Below, in pieces: positions 1 through 8,972 of a DNA stretch of 64,000 nucleotides. The position numbers and the translations under genes were made by a program. The notes below the pieces were generated by a model. That model did no database searches and was not told where the DNA came from. It was given only the letters and a program-made list of their open reading frames with translations. Where the stretch lies: contig NZ_RHHM01000006.1 of the NCBI RefSeq assembly GCF_003846135.1, positions 124,001 through 188,000 of the forward strand, in the 5' to 3' direction. The DNA comes from Erwinia psidii (GTDB lineage: Bacteria; Pseudomonadota; Gammaproteobacteria; Enterobacterales; Enterobacteriaceae). Every line of letters begins with the position of its first letter. Position 1 is the first letter of the stretch.

Positions 1-170
1 ACCAGTCCATTATTGTTGTGGGTAATGCAAGCCAGCAAACCAATAATACTTATGGTGAAATGGTTGACGGTAATTTGACTCTGCCGTACATGGTAGAATA
101 CTACGCTAACTCAGCGGCAGGTGCCGGTGTGGTCACCAGCTACGTGACTTATTCTGTTATGTATAAATAA
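1..170 (+). CDS. Fimbrial major subunit, C-terminal end (partial)
   Basis: The window opens inside a gene read from base 3, with a stop at 168-170. The visible 55 residues end in a Gly-Ala-Gly-Val-Val stretch and then SYVTYSVMYK. This is the alternating hydrophobic C-terminal strand with a penultimate Tyr that chaperone-usher pilins use for donor-strand pairing and chaperone binding. The chaperone, usher and adhesin genes follow directly, so this is most likely the structural (FimA-like) subunit of the same fimbria. The N-terminus, signal peptide and cysteines lie outside the window, so the pilin subclass cannot be given. Confidence 0.75.
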   Translation, partial: QSIIVVGNASQQTNNTYGEMVDGNLTLPYMVEYYANSAAGAGVVTSYVTYSVMYK

Positions 171-248
171 CAGAGCTTGCAGCAGAGAGATAATATCTCT
201 CTGCCTTTTTACGTTTCAACTACCTTTTGCTCAATTAAAGAAACCAGT

Positions 249-947
249 ATGAAAAGACTGTTTTTTTCTGCTTTATTTATCACTGTTGTTGCGACGCTGT
301 TCAGTCCTGTACTGTATGCGAGTATTGTAGTTAATGGCACGCGAGTAATTTATCCAGCCAGCGCCCGTGAAATTAGCGTAAAAATGACCAATATGGGTCA
401 ACGCCCATTACTGGTACAAAGCTGGATTGATGATGGCGATATAAAAGCTAAACCAGAGAATATCCACGTTCCTTTTGTGCTCTCACCTCCTTTTAACCGC
501 GTCGATGCCGGAAAAGGCCAGACCTTAAGGATCAGTCAAACCGATCCCGACTTACCGGAAGACAGGGAATCCGTGTTCTGGTTAAACGTCCTTGAAATTC
601 CGGCAAAAAGTGCAAAAACGGAAAACATCAACTCTTTACAGATGGCCTTTCGCACACGCATCAAATTTTTCTATCGTCCTGACAACCTTGGCGGCGAGGC
701 CGACGATTCAGCCAAAATGCTCAGGTGGCAACAACAGGGAACACAGATCGTTGCCAGTAATCCCACGCCTTATTATGCCTCACTGGTTACTGTCATATTA
801 AATGGCAAAAAAGTCGAAGGAGAAATGGTGGCCCCATTTCAATCGCAACCATTCAGCCTGTCAGGTAAGGCCGGCGATAAAGTTACCGGGGAGTTTATCA
901 ATGACTATGGGGCGCTCATCGCATTTCAGGCCACGTTACAGGAGTAA
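249..947 (+). CDS. Periplasmic fimbrial chaperone (PapD/FimC family)
   Basis: A 232-residue periplasmic chaperone that caps and folds pilin subunits before handing them to the outer-membrane usher. The start at 249 gives a normal signal peptide (MKRLFF, then a hydrophobic stretch ending near LYASI); the in-frame codon at 177 would add 24 unlikely residues. The mature protein shows the family pattern: a first strand IVVNGTRVIYP, the conserved Arg and Lys pocket, the ESVFWLNVLEIP strand, and a second Ig domain with the RIKFFYRP motif. Length is typical. It sits between the subunit gene and the usher, with 61 bases to the usher start. The family call is secure; the fimbrial type is not. Confidence 0.93.
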   Translation: MKRLFFSALFITVVATLFSPVLYASIVVNGTRVIYPASAREISVKMTNMGQRPLLVQSWIDDGDIKAKPENIHVPFVLSPPFNRVDAGKGQTLRISQTDPDLPEDRESVFWLNVLEIPAKSAKTENINSLQMAFRTRIKFFYRPDNLGGEADDSAKMLRWQQQGTQIVASNPTPYYASLVTVILNGKKVEGEMVAPFQSQPFSLSGKAGDKVTGEFINDYGALIAFQATLQE

Positions 948-1008
948 CGCAGATACCTGACATTAAAAGCGACGGTAGTTAGTAAGGACGTTTCAGAAAA
1001 GGATTTCA

Positions 1009-3588
1009 ATGAAAACATCTCGCAATGGCAAAGGTGTAAGAAAAACACTGCCGCTCTGTTTTCTGGTTCATCTCACTGGATTTGCCTCCACGACAAATGA
1101 AAACGTCCCCGAACAGGCACAGGAGGTGCAATTTGATTCGTCTTTCCTTTATGTCAGTGACAAAAATTCCATTGACCTGAGCCGGTTCGCCAAAAGTGCG
1201 TCCGTGCAGCCCGGTACCTGGCGCACTGAGATATATGTCAATGACATGGCGATGGGAAAAGAAGATGTCCGCTTTATTGCCGGTAAGGATAAGGTAGTTT
1301 ATCCCTGTTTAAACACATCATTGCTGAAAAAGATCCCTTTTGCGCTGGAGAAACTGCCCGCGGATTTTTACAACGGCGAAGATAATCCGACCACCTGTGT
1401 GGATCTCAGGAAAAAACTCCCACAGGCGGAGGTTATTCATGACAGTAACGAACAGCGTCTCAATATCAGCATTCCGCAAATTATGCTGATCAAAAAAGCG
1501 CGGGGAGCCGTTGACATGGAACAGTGGGATAAAGGAATTACCGCTCTGCCTCTTGGCTATACCGTCAGCGCCTGGCGCCGTGAAAGTCAGGGCAGCGTCT
1601 TTCAGTCTGCTTACGGTTCGCTGAATGCCGGACTGAATCTGGGTCCGTGGTATTTGCGGCACAATGGCCACAGCAGCTGGCAGGCGCATCAACCATTCAG
1701 CTACAACACGGTGAACACCTGGCTGCAACGTGACATACCTGTTTTGCAGGGGCGGTTACTGATGGGCCAGACTTCCACGCCTGGGATAATTTTCGATACG
1801 CTGCCTTTTACCGGCATACAGCTCGCCACTGATGACCGTATGCTTCCCTACTCGCAGCGCGGCTATGCACCTGAAATCAGAGGCATAGCCCGCACGTCAG
1901 CGCGTGTCACCGTGCGGCAAAACGATCAGCTACTCTATGAAACCACGGTCCCACCGGGTGAGTTTTTAATTAACGATATTTATCCTGCCGGATACGGCAG
2001 TAATCTGCATGTCACCGTTCACGAATCGGATGGTAGCGAACAGCACTTTGAGGTCCCGTACTCCTCTATTGCCCAGCTGTTGCGACCGGGTAATCATCGC
2101 TATTCATTCACGGCAGGCAAGATCCGCAGCGCCAGTCTGCACAGCAATCCATCATTCTTCCAGAGTTCCTGGCAGTATGGTTTCAGTAATGCCATTACCG
2201 GCTGGGGTGGACTGCAATTTAGCGAACGCTACCAGGCGATACAATTGGGTGCTGCCTTGGGGACTTCGGCTGGCGCATTTGCGTTGGATATTACCCATGC
2301 CCGTGACAGGGAAGATCGCTGGCGTACACCTCAACGTGGAGGGGGTGAGAGCTATAAGCTTGCCTACAGCAAAACGATCGATGCCACCAGCAGTAATCTT
2401 TCCCTTTCTGTCTGGCAATTTTCTACCCAGGGTTATCAGGATCTGCTCAGTACCCTGCAACACCGCCAGGCATTAAAAAGTGGAACCTCTTCTTTCGCAA
2501 GCTGGCGAACCCGACAACGCCTGACACTCACCCTCAATCAGGCACTGCCGACAGATTTTGGTCATCTGAACTTTGCTGGTTCAATACAGAACTATTGGAA
2601 CCAGCAGCACGATACCCGGCAGTTTCAATTTGGCTACAGCAACAGATTTAAATCGCTCTCGTGGGGGATGACTGCCAGCAGGACTTTTTCTACTGACGGC
2701 AAGGCAGAAAACAACTACCTGCTGAACTTTACCCTTCCTCTCAGAGGATATGCCAACCGTACCACCTCACAGCTTCGCATTGATTTAAATCGGGATGGCG
2801 ACGGGCGCTACGCTAAACAAGCCACGCTGACCGGGGCAATCGGTGAAGCTAATCCATTCAGCTATGGTATCACTGCAACAAATGAGAGCAGCAGTGGCAC
2901 ATCCGGTTCGCTCACTGGCAGCTATCGTACCCGGATGACCTCGCTGAGCGGAAGCTGGAGCCAGGGAAATAGCTACAGAAGTGGCTCAGTCAGTCTTAGT
3001 GGTACGGTACTGGCACATGCCGGGGGATTGACGATGACACCTTACACTTCTGACACCTTTGCACTGGTGGAAGCACAGGGTGCCGAGGGAGCCAGAGCCT
3101 CCACCTATCCCGGCGTGTATGTTGATCACGCCGGATTTGCCGCGGTGCCCTATCTCAATCCCTATCAGTTTAATGACATCGCCATCGATCCGGCAGGAGC
3201 CTCCAGCCACATTGAGCTAAATAGCACGACCCAGCAGGTTGTACCCAGGGCGGGGGCTGTTGTCGCGGTGAAATACAGTACCCGTTTTGGCACACCATTG
3301 TTGATCAGGGCGCACTATCAGGGAGAGCCGGTAAAATTTGGCGCAGAAATTATCGACCATCGCGGCAATTCACTGGGCTCAGTGGGGCAGGCCGGCCAGA
3401 TTTTTGTGCGGGTAAATGAAACGCAGGGCCAGCTAAGGGTCAGATGGGCTGACGGCCCGGAGGGCGAGTGTACGGTGGCGTATTTCCTGCAACCCACTGG
3501 AAAGACAAAACACCCTCTTCTTCAACGTTTTGACAGTCAGTGCCTGAATACAGCACACGACCCGGCCTCAGGGGACAACAGTCGTTAA
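1009..3588 (+). CDS. Outer-membrane fimbrial usher (FimD/PapC family)
   Basis: An 859-residue usher forming the outer-membrane pore through which chaperone-subunit complexes pass and the pilus is assembled. The order of parts is visible: signal peptide, N-terminal periplasmic domain (FDSSFLYVSD), beta-barrel rich in alternating Tyr/Ser/Gly strands, a plug domain (SARVTVRQNDQLLYETTVPPG), and C-terminal domains with a Cys pair near the end (EGECTVAYF and DSQC). The length matches the family. AAAGGATT lies just ahead of the ATG and supports the start. The gene is intact and lies 40 bases before the adhesin gene. Confidence 0.95.
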   Translation: MKTSRNGKGVRKTLPLCFLVHLTGFASTTNENVPEQAQEVQFDSSFLYVSDKNSIDLSRFAKSASVQPGTWRTEIYVNDMAMGKEDVRFIAGKDKVVYPCLNTSLLKKIPFALEKLPADFYNGEDNPTTCVDLRKKLPQAEVIHDSNEQRLNISIPQIMLIKKARGAVDMEQWDKGITALPLGYTVSAWRRESQGSVFQSAYGSLNAGLNLGPWYLRHNGHSSWQAHQPFSYNTVNTWLQRDIPVLQGRLLMGQTSTPGIIFDTLPFTGIQLATDDRMLPYSQRGYAPEIRGIARTSARVTVRQNDQLLYETTVPPGEFLINDIYPAGYGSNLHVTVHESDGSEQHFEVPYSSIAQLLRPGNHRYSFTAGKIRSASLHSNPSFFQSSWQYGFSNAITGWGGLQFSERYQAIQLGAALGTSAGAFALDITHARDREDRWRTPQRGGGESYKLAYSKTIDATSSNLSLSVWQFSTQGYQDLLSTLQHRQALKSGTSSFASWRTRQRLTLTLNQALPTDFGHLNFAGSIQNYWNQQHDTRQFQFGYSNRFKSLSWGMTASRTFSTDGKAENNYLLNFTLPLRGYANRTTSQLRIDLNRDGDGRYAKQATLTGAIGEANPFSYGITATNESSSGTSGSLTGSYRTRMTSLSGSWSQGNSYRSGSVSLSGTVLAHAGGLTMTPYTSDTFALVEAQGAEGARASTYPGVYVDHAGFAAVPYLNPYQFNDIAIDPAGASSHIELNSTTQQVVPRAGAVVAVKYSTRFGTPLLIRAHYQGEPVKFGAEIIDHRGNSLGSVGQAGQIFVRVNETQGQLRVRWADGPEGECTVAYFLQPTGKTKHPLLQRFDSQCLNTAHDPASGDNSR

Positions 3589-3628
3589 CACGCTGAACAT
3601 GACCGGATGACTAAAAAAGGAGTTTGCT

Positions 3629-4744
3629 ATGAAAATAATGCCCGGATCTTACATTCCCGTTATCATCCTTATGGTGATGGCCGGGTGTTCCTCCTGTTTG
3701 GCTGCCGGTTGTGACGTCAGCAACCCCGCGCTTGCATCATCCCCTGTGCTACCTTTGCAAGGCGGCGCAATCACGGTTGGACCGGATGTCAGCAACGGCA
3801 CAATTGTCTGGCACCAGCATTTCCGACCCACTTCCCCCGTAACACTCGACTGTAAAAATGAGATACCCATCGCGTCATCAATCAGGGGGGATTTCGCCAC
3901 CGGGCTACGGCCTTCAAACTGGTCCGATGGTCGTTTTCCTCCTGGCTCAGTTTATCAGACCGACGTACCCGGTATCGGTGTGGCTGTCTACGCTTATGAC
4001 AGTACGCAATACACCGTCCCCTTTACCTACCCCCTTACGGCAATCCAAAAAGATAATTATCCCAATGATAAATGGATGCCGCATGAAGGAATCGAATTTG
4101 ATGTTGTATTAATCAAAACCGGCGTTATTATACCCGGCAGGATTGGCGGAGAAAATTTACCCTCGGTCAATTACAGCTTGCACTCTAAAGATCGGTCGCC
4201 GGTTAGTCTTGGCAGTCTGAGATTCTCAGGCGAGATTAATATCATATCCAGAACCTGTATCACCCCGGATATTAATGTTCCCATGGGGGATTATGAAATA
4301 TCAGGAACCTTTAAACAAACCGGCAACCATAGCCCCTGGAAAGATGCCTCAATAAAACTGGTCGACTGCCCCCGTTTACACGGCATAATAACTGAAGGCA
4401 AAGGAGCAGAATCTGGAAGGCTTCAGGATGGAGATAAAATAAGCAACAGTATTAAATTATCGCTTTCCCCAAACACTTCGATTATTAACAGCTCCCAGGG
4501 TATTTTAGGTTTAAAAAATGGCACTGACAGTGCCTCTGGCGTGGGTATACAGCTGGCATGGGGAAATCTGAGCGATGCTTCCCCGCAGATGGTGAATTTT
4601 AGCGAGAACAAGCAGTATATTTTGCCGGATGACGGTTCGACACTGTTCTCGTTGCCTCTTCTGGCGCGCTATATCCAGACAGCGCCACTGGTCACACCGG
4701 GCAAAGCCGATGCCACCGTGACATTTACTATTTATTATTACTGA
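3629..4744 (+). CDS. Fimbrial tip adhesin, two-domain
   Basis: A 371-residue secreted protein with an N-terminal signal peptide (MKIMPGSYIP, a hydrophobic core, then a cut near CLAAG). The C-terminal half looks like a pilin domain: Cys residues about 40 apart, a SDASPQMVNF region and a final TVTFTIYYY strand. The N-terminal half has no subunit-like pattern and is probably the receptor-binding lectin domain. Two-domain tip adhesins of type 1-like and F17-like fimbriae have this architecture and are commonly encoded last, after the usher, as here. The ligand cannot be predicted. AAAGGAG before the ATG supports the start. Confidence 0.8.
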   Translation: MKIMPGSYIPVIILMVMAGCSSCLAAGCDVSNPALASSPVLPLQGGAITVGPDVSNGTIVWHQHFRPTSPVTLDCKNEIPIASSIRGDFATGLRPSNWSDGRFPPGSVYQTDVPGIGVAVYAYDSTQYTVPFTYPLTAIQKDNYPNDKWMPHEGIEFDVVLIKTGVIIPGRIGGENLPSVNYSLHSKDRSPVSLGSLRFSGEINIISRTCITPDINVPMGDYEISGTFKQTGNHSPWKDASIKLVDCPRLHGIITEGKGAESGRLQDGDKISNSIKLSLSPNTSIINSSQGILGLKNGTDSASGVGIQLAWGNLSDASPQMVNFSENKQYILPDDGSTLFSLPLLARYIQTAPLVTPGKADATVTFTIYYY

Positions 4745-4794
4745 AACCAGCGATGCCAAAGGATTGTTAAGGATAATCAAACATAGAGGGAATT

Positions 4795-5445
4795 ATGTGT
4801 ATATATATTATTTCTGATGATCATTTCTTTGTCCGGGGGCTGGAAAATATCCTCGCCACCTCAAAGAAAGAACTGAAGCAGTACAGTTACGCAAACGGAT
4901 TACTTCTTTTTTGTTATTGTAGCTTTCGGCAGGAAGATATCGTGATTGTTGATATCCATTATTCACAAATGGCTCAGCCGCAAAATGGTCTTGCCCACAA
5001 TACCAGTTACTTCGGTGTAAATATTGTATTTGTGGTGGATTTACCTTTACAGAATGAACCGAGTAATTTCTACCCATACTGGATAGTTTCTAAAAAATGC
5101 CCGATAAAAAGTGTACTCCCGTTGCTAAAAACCATCGCCGAAGACAATCCGATGCACACCGACCATCTTTCCAGGAAAGAAAATATCGTGCTACGGGAAC
5201 TGGCGGTGGGACATTCAACGGACTTTATTTCCCGTAAGCTGAATCTCTCCACTAAAACCATCAGTTCCCATAAACAGAATGCTTTCAGAAAGCTGGGGAT
5301 GACCAGACTCAACGACATGTCGCTGATTTGCTACCGCCAGATCCTCAATCTCTATGCAGGGTTTAACCGTTTGTCAGCCCAGCGCGCAGGCGGAAGCGCA
5401 CTCCTGCCAGAAAAAAAAGCAAAGCATTATTCGCTGATCCGGTAA
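4795..5445 (+). CDS. LuxR-type transcriptional regulator of the fimbrial operon
   Basis: A 216-residue regulator. The N-terminal half resembles a receiver-like fold (MCIYIISDDHFFVRGLENIL) but lacks a clear phospho-acceptor setting. Residues about 125-185 form a LuxR helix-turn-helix (LSRKENIVLRELAVGHST, then ISRKLNLSTKTISSHKQN). It follows the adhesin by 50 bases with AGAGGGAAT before the ATG, so it is probably cotranscribed. Small LuxR proteins at the ends of fimbrial operons usually control switching between adhesion and motility; that role is inferred here. The 3' end overlaps the opposing OYE relic by 19 bases. Confidence 0.8.
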   Translation: MCIYIISDDHFFVRGLENILATSKKELKQYSYANGLLLFCYCSFRQEDIVIVDIHYSQMAQPQNGLAHNTSYFGVNIVFVVDLPLQNEPSNFYPYWIVSKKCPIKSVLPLLKTIAEDNPMHTDHLSRKENIVLRELAVGHSTDFISRKLNLSTKTISSHKQNAFRKLGMTRLNDMSLICYRQILNLYAGFNRLSAQRAGGSALLPEKKAKHYSLIR

Positions 5446-6120
5446 CGCTCCAGCCAGTGCGCGTAAGGAGCAGGCAGAACCCAGGATGCCTGTTCTTTTT
5501 TCAGCGTCAGCGCGGCCTGATAAGGCCAGTGTGGATTGGACAGGTGCGCACGCCCCACCATAACTATATCCCGTTCATCGTTTTCAATCGCCCGGTTAGC
5601 GGTGGGGGACGCATCAATTCCCCAGGCAGAAGCGACCGGAATATTTACCTCACGGCGGACACGTTCAGCAACCGGTGCCAAAGCCAGGGAATGTCAGCAT
5701 CCGGCGTAGAGAAGCCGATACTGACACTGAGCAGATCCAGCTCTCCCTCACGAAACTGGCGGGTCAAGGTGATGGCTTCTTCAAGTGTGGTTTCGTCACG
5801 TCCATCATATTCAATCACACCGAACGTGCGGTCAGGGGGAGATGCTGCGGCCACTCATCGCGCACTGCGGCCTGTGTCTCCAGCAGAAAACGACTACGCC
5901 CCTGCAGGCTGCCACCATATTCATCCTGCCGCTGATTGGCATGGACAGAGAAAAAGCTTTGCGCCAGATAACCGTGGGCAAAATGCAATTCCAGCCATAC
6001 AAAACCGGCATCCTTTGCGCGACGGGCGGCGGTAACAAAGTCGCTTTTTATGCGGGAAATATCTGCCGGCGTCATTTCATGCGGCACCATTGTTTTGCAA
6101 CAGGGCTTCCCACTACCGAA
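5427..6120 (-). pseudogene. Broken NADH:flavin oxidoreductase (old yellow enzyme, YqjM type), 5'-truncated
   Basis: Read on the minus strand, three pieces in different frames join into the C-terminal half of an OYE-family protein. First is VPHEMTPADISRIKSDF followed by the hallmark HFAHGYLAQSFFS and RQDEYGGS (6090 to about 5820). Then comes an Ile-Gly-Phe-Ser segment (5854-5645), then VAERVRREVNIPVAS and the RAHLSNPHWPY ending (5681-5427). At least two frameshifts separate the pieces. The first 150 or so residues of the family are missing: homology stops just upstream of 6090, where a sequence like an IS6-family end begins. No functional protein is possible. Confidence 0.85.
6091..6106. repeat. 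Possible IS6-family terminal inverted repeat remnant
   Basis: On the minus strand this reads GCCCTGTTGCAAAACA, close to the GGCACTGTTGCAAA end typical of IS6-family elements. It lies exactly where homology to the old yellow enzyme stops, so an insertion followed by deletion may explain the truncation. No transposase or second end is seen here. A chance match is possible because only about 14 bases are informative. Confidence 0.3.
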
Positions 6121-6273
6121 ACCGGACCGTTAATGAACAAAAAACAACCTCAGTTGTAACATTTTTAATAAATGTCACACTTTAAGCGGCGGAGATGCAT
6201 CTTTCTGGTCGTGATTTGTTGCGCAATCTCTATCATTGGGCAAAAAAAGAGACCATGACACGATTTCCCGGTA

Positions 6274-8169
6274 ATGAAATTCAGAGATTTTGCAGAAGAA
6301 GAAAAACTGTTTGTTCGCAGGGCACTGGTAGCCTTTGGCCTGGTGCTGGCCGGTTTCGTCACGCTTGTCGTCAATCTGTGGCATGTGCAGATCGAACAAA
6401 ATGAGTATTATCAGACCCGCTCCAACCAGAATGACATTAAGATGATCCCCATCGCCCCGACGCGCGGGATCATTTTCGATCGTAATGGCATCCCGCTGGT
6501 GAAAAATGTTACCTGGTATGACATTGAGATCCTGCCCTACAAAGTTCAGGATATGAAAGATCTGCTGGCACAGCTAAAGCCAATTATCGACCTCACCCCT
6601 GACGATATTGATAATTTCACCCACTCACTGCACGCCAACAGCCGTTATAAGCCTGTGGTGCTGAAAACCGAGCTAACCGATGAAGAAGTGGCGCGCTTTT
6701 CAGTGAATCAGTACAAATTCACCGGTGTAAACATCAACAGCTACGAAGATCGCCAGTACCCCTACGGCCCCGATTTGGCGCATGTCATTGGCTACGTTTC
6801 CAAAATTAATGACAGTGACTATAAACGCCTGGATAAAGAAGGTATCGGCGAGAATTACGCTGCTGACCACAATATCGGTAAACAGGGTATTGAGGGCTAT
6901 TACGAATCGGTGCTGCACGGCAAAACCGGCTATCAGGAAGTCGAGGTGGATAACCACGGTCGGGTGATCCGTGTATTGAAAGAAGTGCCGCCAGTGGCGG
7001 GCAAAGATCTGTGGCTGACACTGGATTTGCATCTGCAACAATACGTCGAAACCCAGCTGGTTGGCCAGCGGGCAGCGGTACTTATTGAAAACCCACAAAA
7101 TGGCGACGTGCTGGCGATGGTCTCCAGTCCAAGTTACGATCCCAATCCTTTTGTTAAAGGGATTGGCTATAAGGCCTATAAAGCGCTGCTCAATAACAAA
7201 GATCTGCCGCTTATCAACCGCGTCACTCAGGGGCTCTATCCACCCGCCTCCACCGTAAAACCCTACATGGCGATGTCGGCGCTGCTCACCCATGTGATCA
7301 CCCCATCCACCACTTTCTTTGGCGCTCCCACCTGGACACTGCCCGGTACAACACGGAAATATCGTGACTGGAAAAAGACCGGTCACGGTACGCTGGATGT
7401 CACCCGCGCTATTGAGGAGTCAGCTGATACCTTTTTCTACCAGGTGTCGTTTATGCTGGGGATTGACCGTATACATACCATGCTCAGTCAGTTCGGCTAC
7501 GGCAAACCCAGCGGTATCGATCTGAATGAGGAGTACAGCGGTCTGCTTCCCAGCCGTGAGTGGAAACAGAAAGTACATAAAAAAAGCTGGTATCAGGGTG
7601 ATACCGTCTCCGTGGGTATCGGGCAGGGTTACTGGATTGCCACGCCGGTTCAGATGGTGAAAGCGCTGGCTACCCTGATTAATAATGGCCGGGTGATTCA
7701 GCCGCATCTGCTCTATCAGGAGAAACGGGGTAAAGAGGTGGAACCCTGGAAGCAGACCATCCCTGAACAGCAAATTGGCGATGCCAGTTCACCTTACTGG
7801 GGATTGGTGCGCCGCGCGATGTTTGGCATGGCCAATGCCCCCAACGGCACTGGCTATAAATATTTTCACACCGCGCCATACGGCATTGCGGGTAAAAGCG
7901 GCACCTCACAAGTGTTTGGCCTGAAGCAAAACCAGATATATAACGCCAAAATGATCCCACAACGCCTGCGTGACCATATTTTTTATACCGTCTTCGCGCC
8001 TTTTAACAATCCGAGGGTGGCGATGGCATTAATTCTGGAAAACGGCGGCGTCAACGGTGTCACTGCCGCACCGCTGGCAAGAAATATTCTGGACCATATT
8101 TTCCTGCCGCCGGATGTCGCACCGATGCCTGCCACTGCCGATCCTGGCAGCAACACCACGGCACAGTAA
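6274..8169 (+). CDS. mrdA: Penicillin-binding protein 2 (MrdA family), peptidoglycan transpeptidase
   Basis: A 631-residue PBP2, about the length of the Escherichia coli protein (633). It cross-links peptidoglycan during cell elongation with RodA. A single N-terminal membrane helix (residues about 13-35) is followed by the pedestal domain (RSNQNDIKMIPIAPTRGIIF) and the transpeptidase domain. That domain has SxxK as STVK with Ser326 in a PPASTVKP context, SxD as SAD, and KSGT near residue 545. All catalytic motifs are present. Unusually, no rodA, rlmH or rsfS neighbour is present: upstream is a gene relic and downstream the heme cluster. It may therefore be a second, divergent PBP2 copy rather than the housekeeping one. 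Confidence 0.9.
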   Translation: MKFRDFAEEEKLFVRRALVAFGLVLAGFVTLVVNLWHVQIEQNEYYQTRSNQNDIKMIPIAPTRGIIFDRNGIPLVKNVTWYDIEILPYKVQDMKDLLAQLKPIIDLTPDDIDNFTHSLHANSRYKPVVLKTELTDEEVARFSVNQYKFTGVNINSYEDRQYPYGPDLAHVIGYVSKINDSDYKRLDKEGIGENYAADHNIGKQGIEGYYESVLHGKTGYQEVEVDNHGRVIRVLKEVPPVAGKDLWLTLDLHLQQYVETQLVGQRAAVLIENPQNGDVLAMVSSPSYDPNPFVKGIGYKAYKALLNNKDLPLINRVTQGLYPPASTVKPYMAMSALLTHVITPSTTFFGAPTWTLPGTTRKYRDWKKTGHGTLDVTRAIEESADTFFYQVSFMLGIDRIHTMLSQFGYGKPSGIDLNEEYSGLLPSREWKQKVHKKSWYQGDTVSVGIGQGYWIATPVQMVKALATLINNGRVIQPHLLYQEKRGKEVEPWKQTIPEQQIGDASSPYWGLVRRAMFGMANAPNGTGYKYFHTAPYGIAGKSGTSQVFGLKQNQIYNAKMIPQRLRDHIFYTVFAPFNNPRVAMALILENGGVNGVTAAPLARNILDHIFLPPDVAPMPATADPGSNTTAQ

Positions 8170-8192
8170 GTCCGTGGCCTGCATCGCCGTCA

Positions 8193-8972
8193 TTAACGTC
8201 GCAGGACAATTTGCGGCACCGCATCCTGGCTGTGGTGGTGAACCTGCAAATCCGCCTGATACCAGCGGGTCAGTATCGCTTCGGTCATGACTTCAGTGGG
8301 CGTGCCACTGGCGACCAGCGCGCCCTGATGCAACAGCAGTATCCGGTCTGACCACAACGCGGCAAGGTTAAGATCGTGCAGCACACAACAGACCATCAGC
8401 TGCCCCTTGCGGGTGAGCTGATGCAACAAGCGTAAAGCGTGCTGTTGGTGGAAGAGATCCAGCGCCGATGTGGGTTCATCCAGAAACAGCCAGCCATGGG
8501 GTCCGTCATCATGCCAGAGCTGTGCCAGCGCCCGCGCCAGCTGAACCCGCTGCTGTTCGCCGCCGGAGAGATAGCGATAGTCCCGCCATGCCAGCTCGTC
8601 ACAACCGGTCAGATGCATAACCCGGTCAATAACCGGCCCGGCGGGTTTTTCCGGCCACGGCGCACGCCCCATCGCCACCACCTCACGCACCGGCACGGCA
8701 AACTCAATGTGGCTTTGCTGGCGCATCACCGCTCTGCGTCGGGCCAGCCGATCGCCGGGCCACTGTTCAATCAGCCGATCGTCCAGCGTGCAACGGCCTT
8801 CACCGACCGGCAAAAAACCGGTCAGTATTCTCAACAACGTGGATTTTCCGGCGCCGTTAGGTCCGATCAGCGTCACCATCTCTCCTGGACGTAACGTCAG
8901 CGAAACCCGGTCAATCAGCAGGCGTTGCCCGGCGCGATAAGAAACGTCAGCCGCCTCAAGAACCGCACTCAT
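8193..8972 (-). CDS. hmuV: Heme ABC transporter ATP-binding protein
   Basis: A 259-residue ATPase that powers heme import across the inner membrane. It shows Walker A (GPNGAGKST), the signature LSGGEQQRVQLARAL and Walker B (WLFLDEPTSALD). The reading frame is open to 9161, but the real start is the ATG at 8970-8972, whose bases overlap the stop of hmuU (ATGA). That gives MSAVLEAADVSY, the normal family start. It is the last gene of hmuSTUV and ends 23 bases from the convergent PBP2 gene. Confidence 0.95.
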   Translation of the reverse strand: MSAVLEAADVSYRAGQRLLIDRVSLTLRPGEMVTLIGPNGAGKSTLLRILTGFLPVGEGRCTLDDRLIEQWPGDRLARRRAVMRQQSHIEFAVPVREVVAMGRAPWPEKPAGPVIDRVMHLTGCDELAWRDYRYLSGGEQQRVQLARALAQLWHDDGPHGWLFLDEPTSALDLFHQQHALRLLHQLTRKGQLMVCCVLHDLNLAALWSDRILLLHQGALVASGTPTEVMTEAILTRWYQADLQVHHHSQDAVPQIVLRR

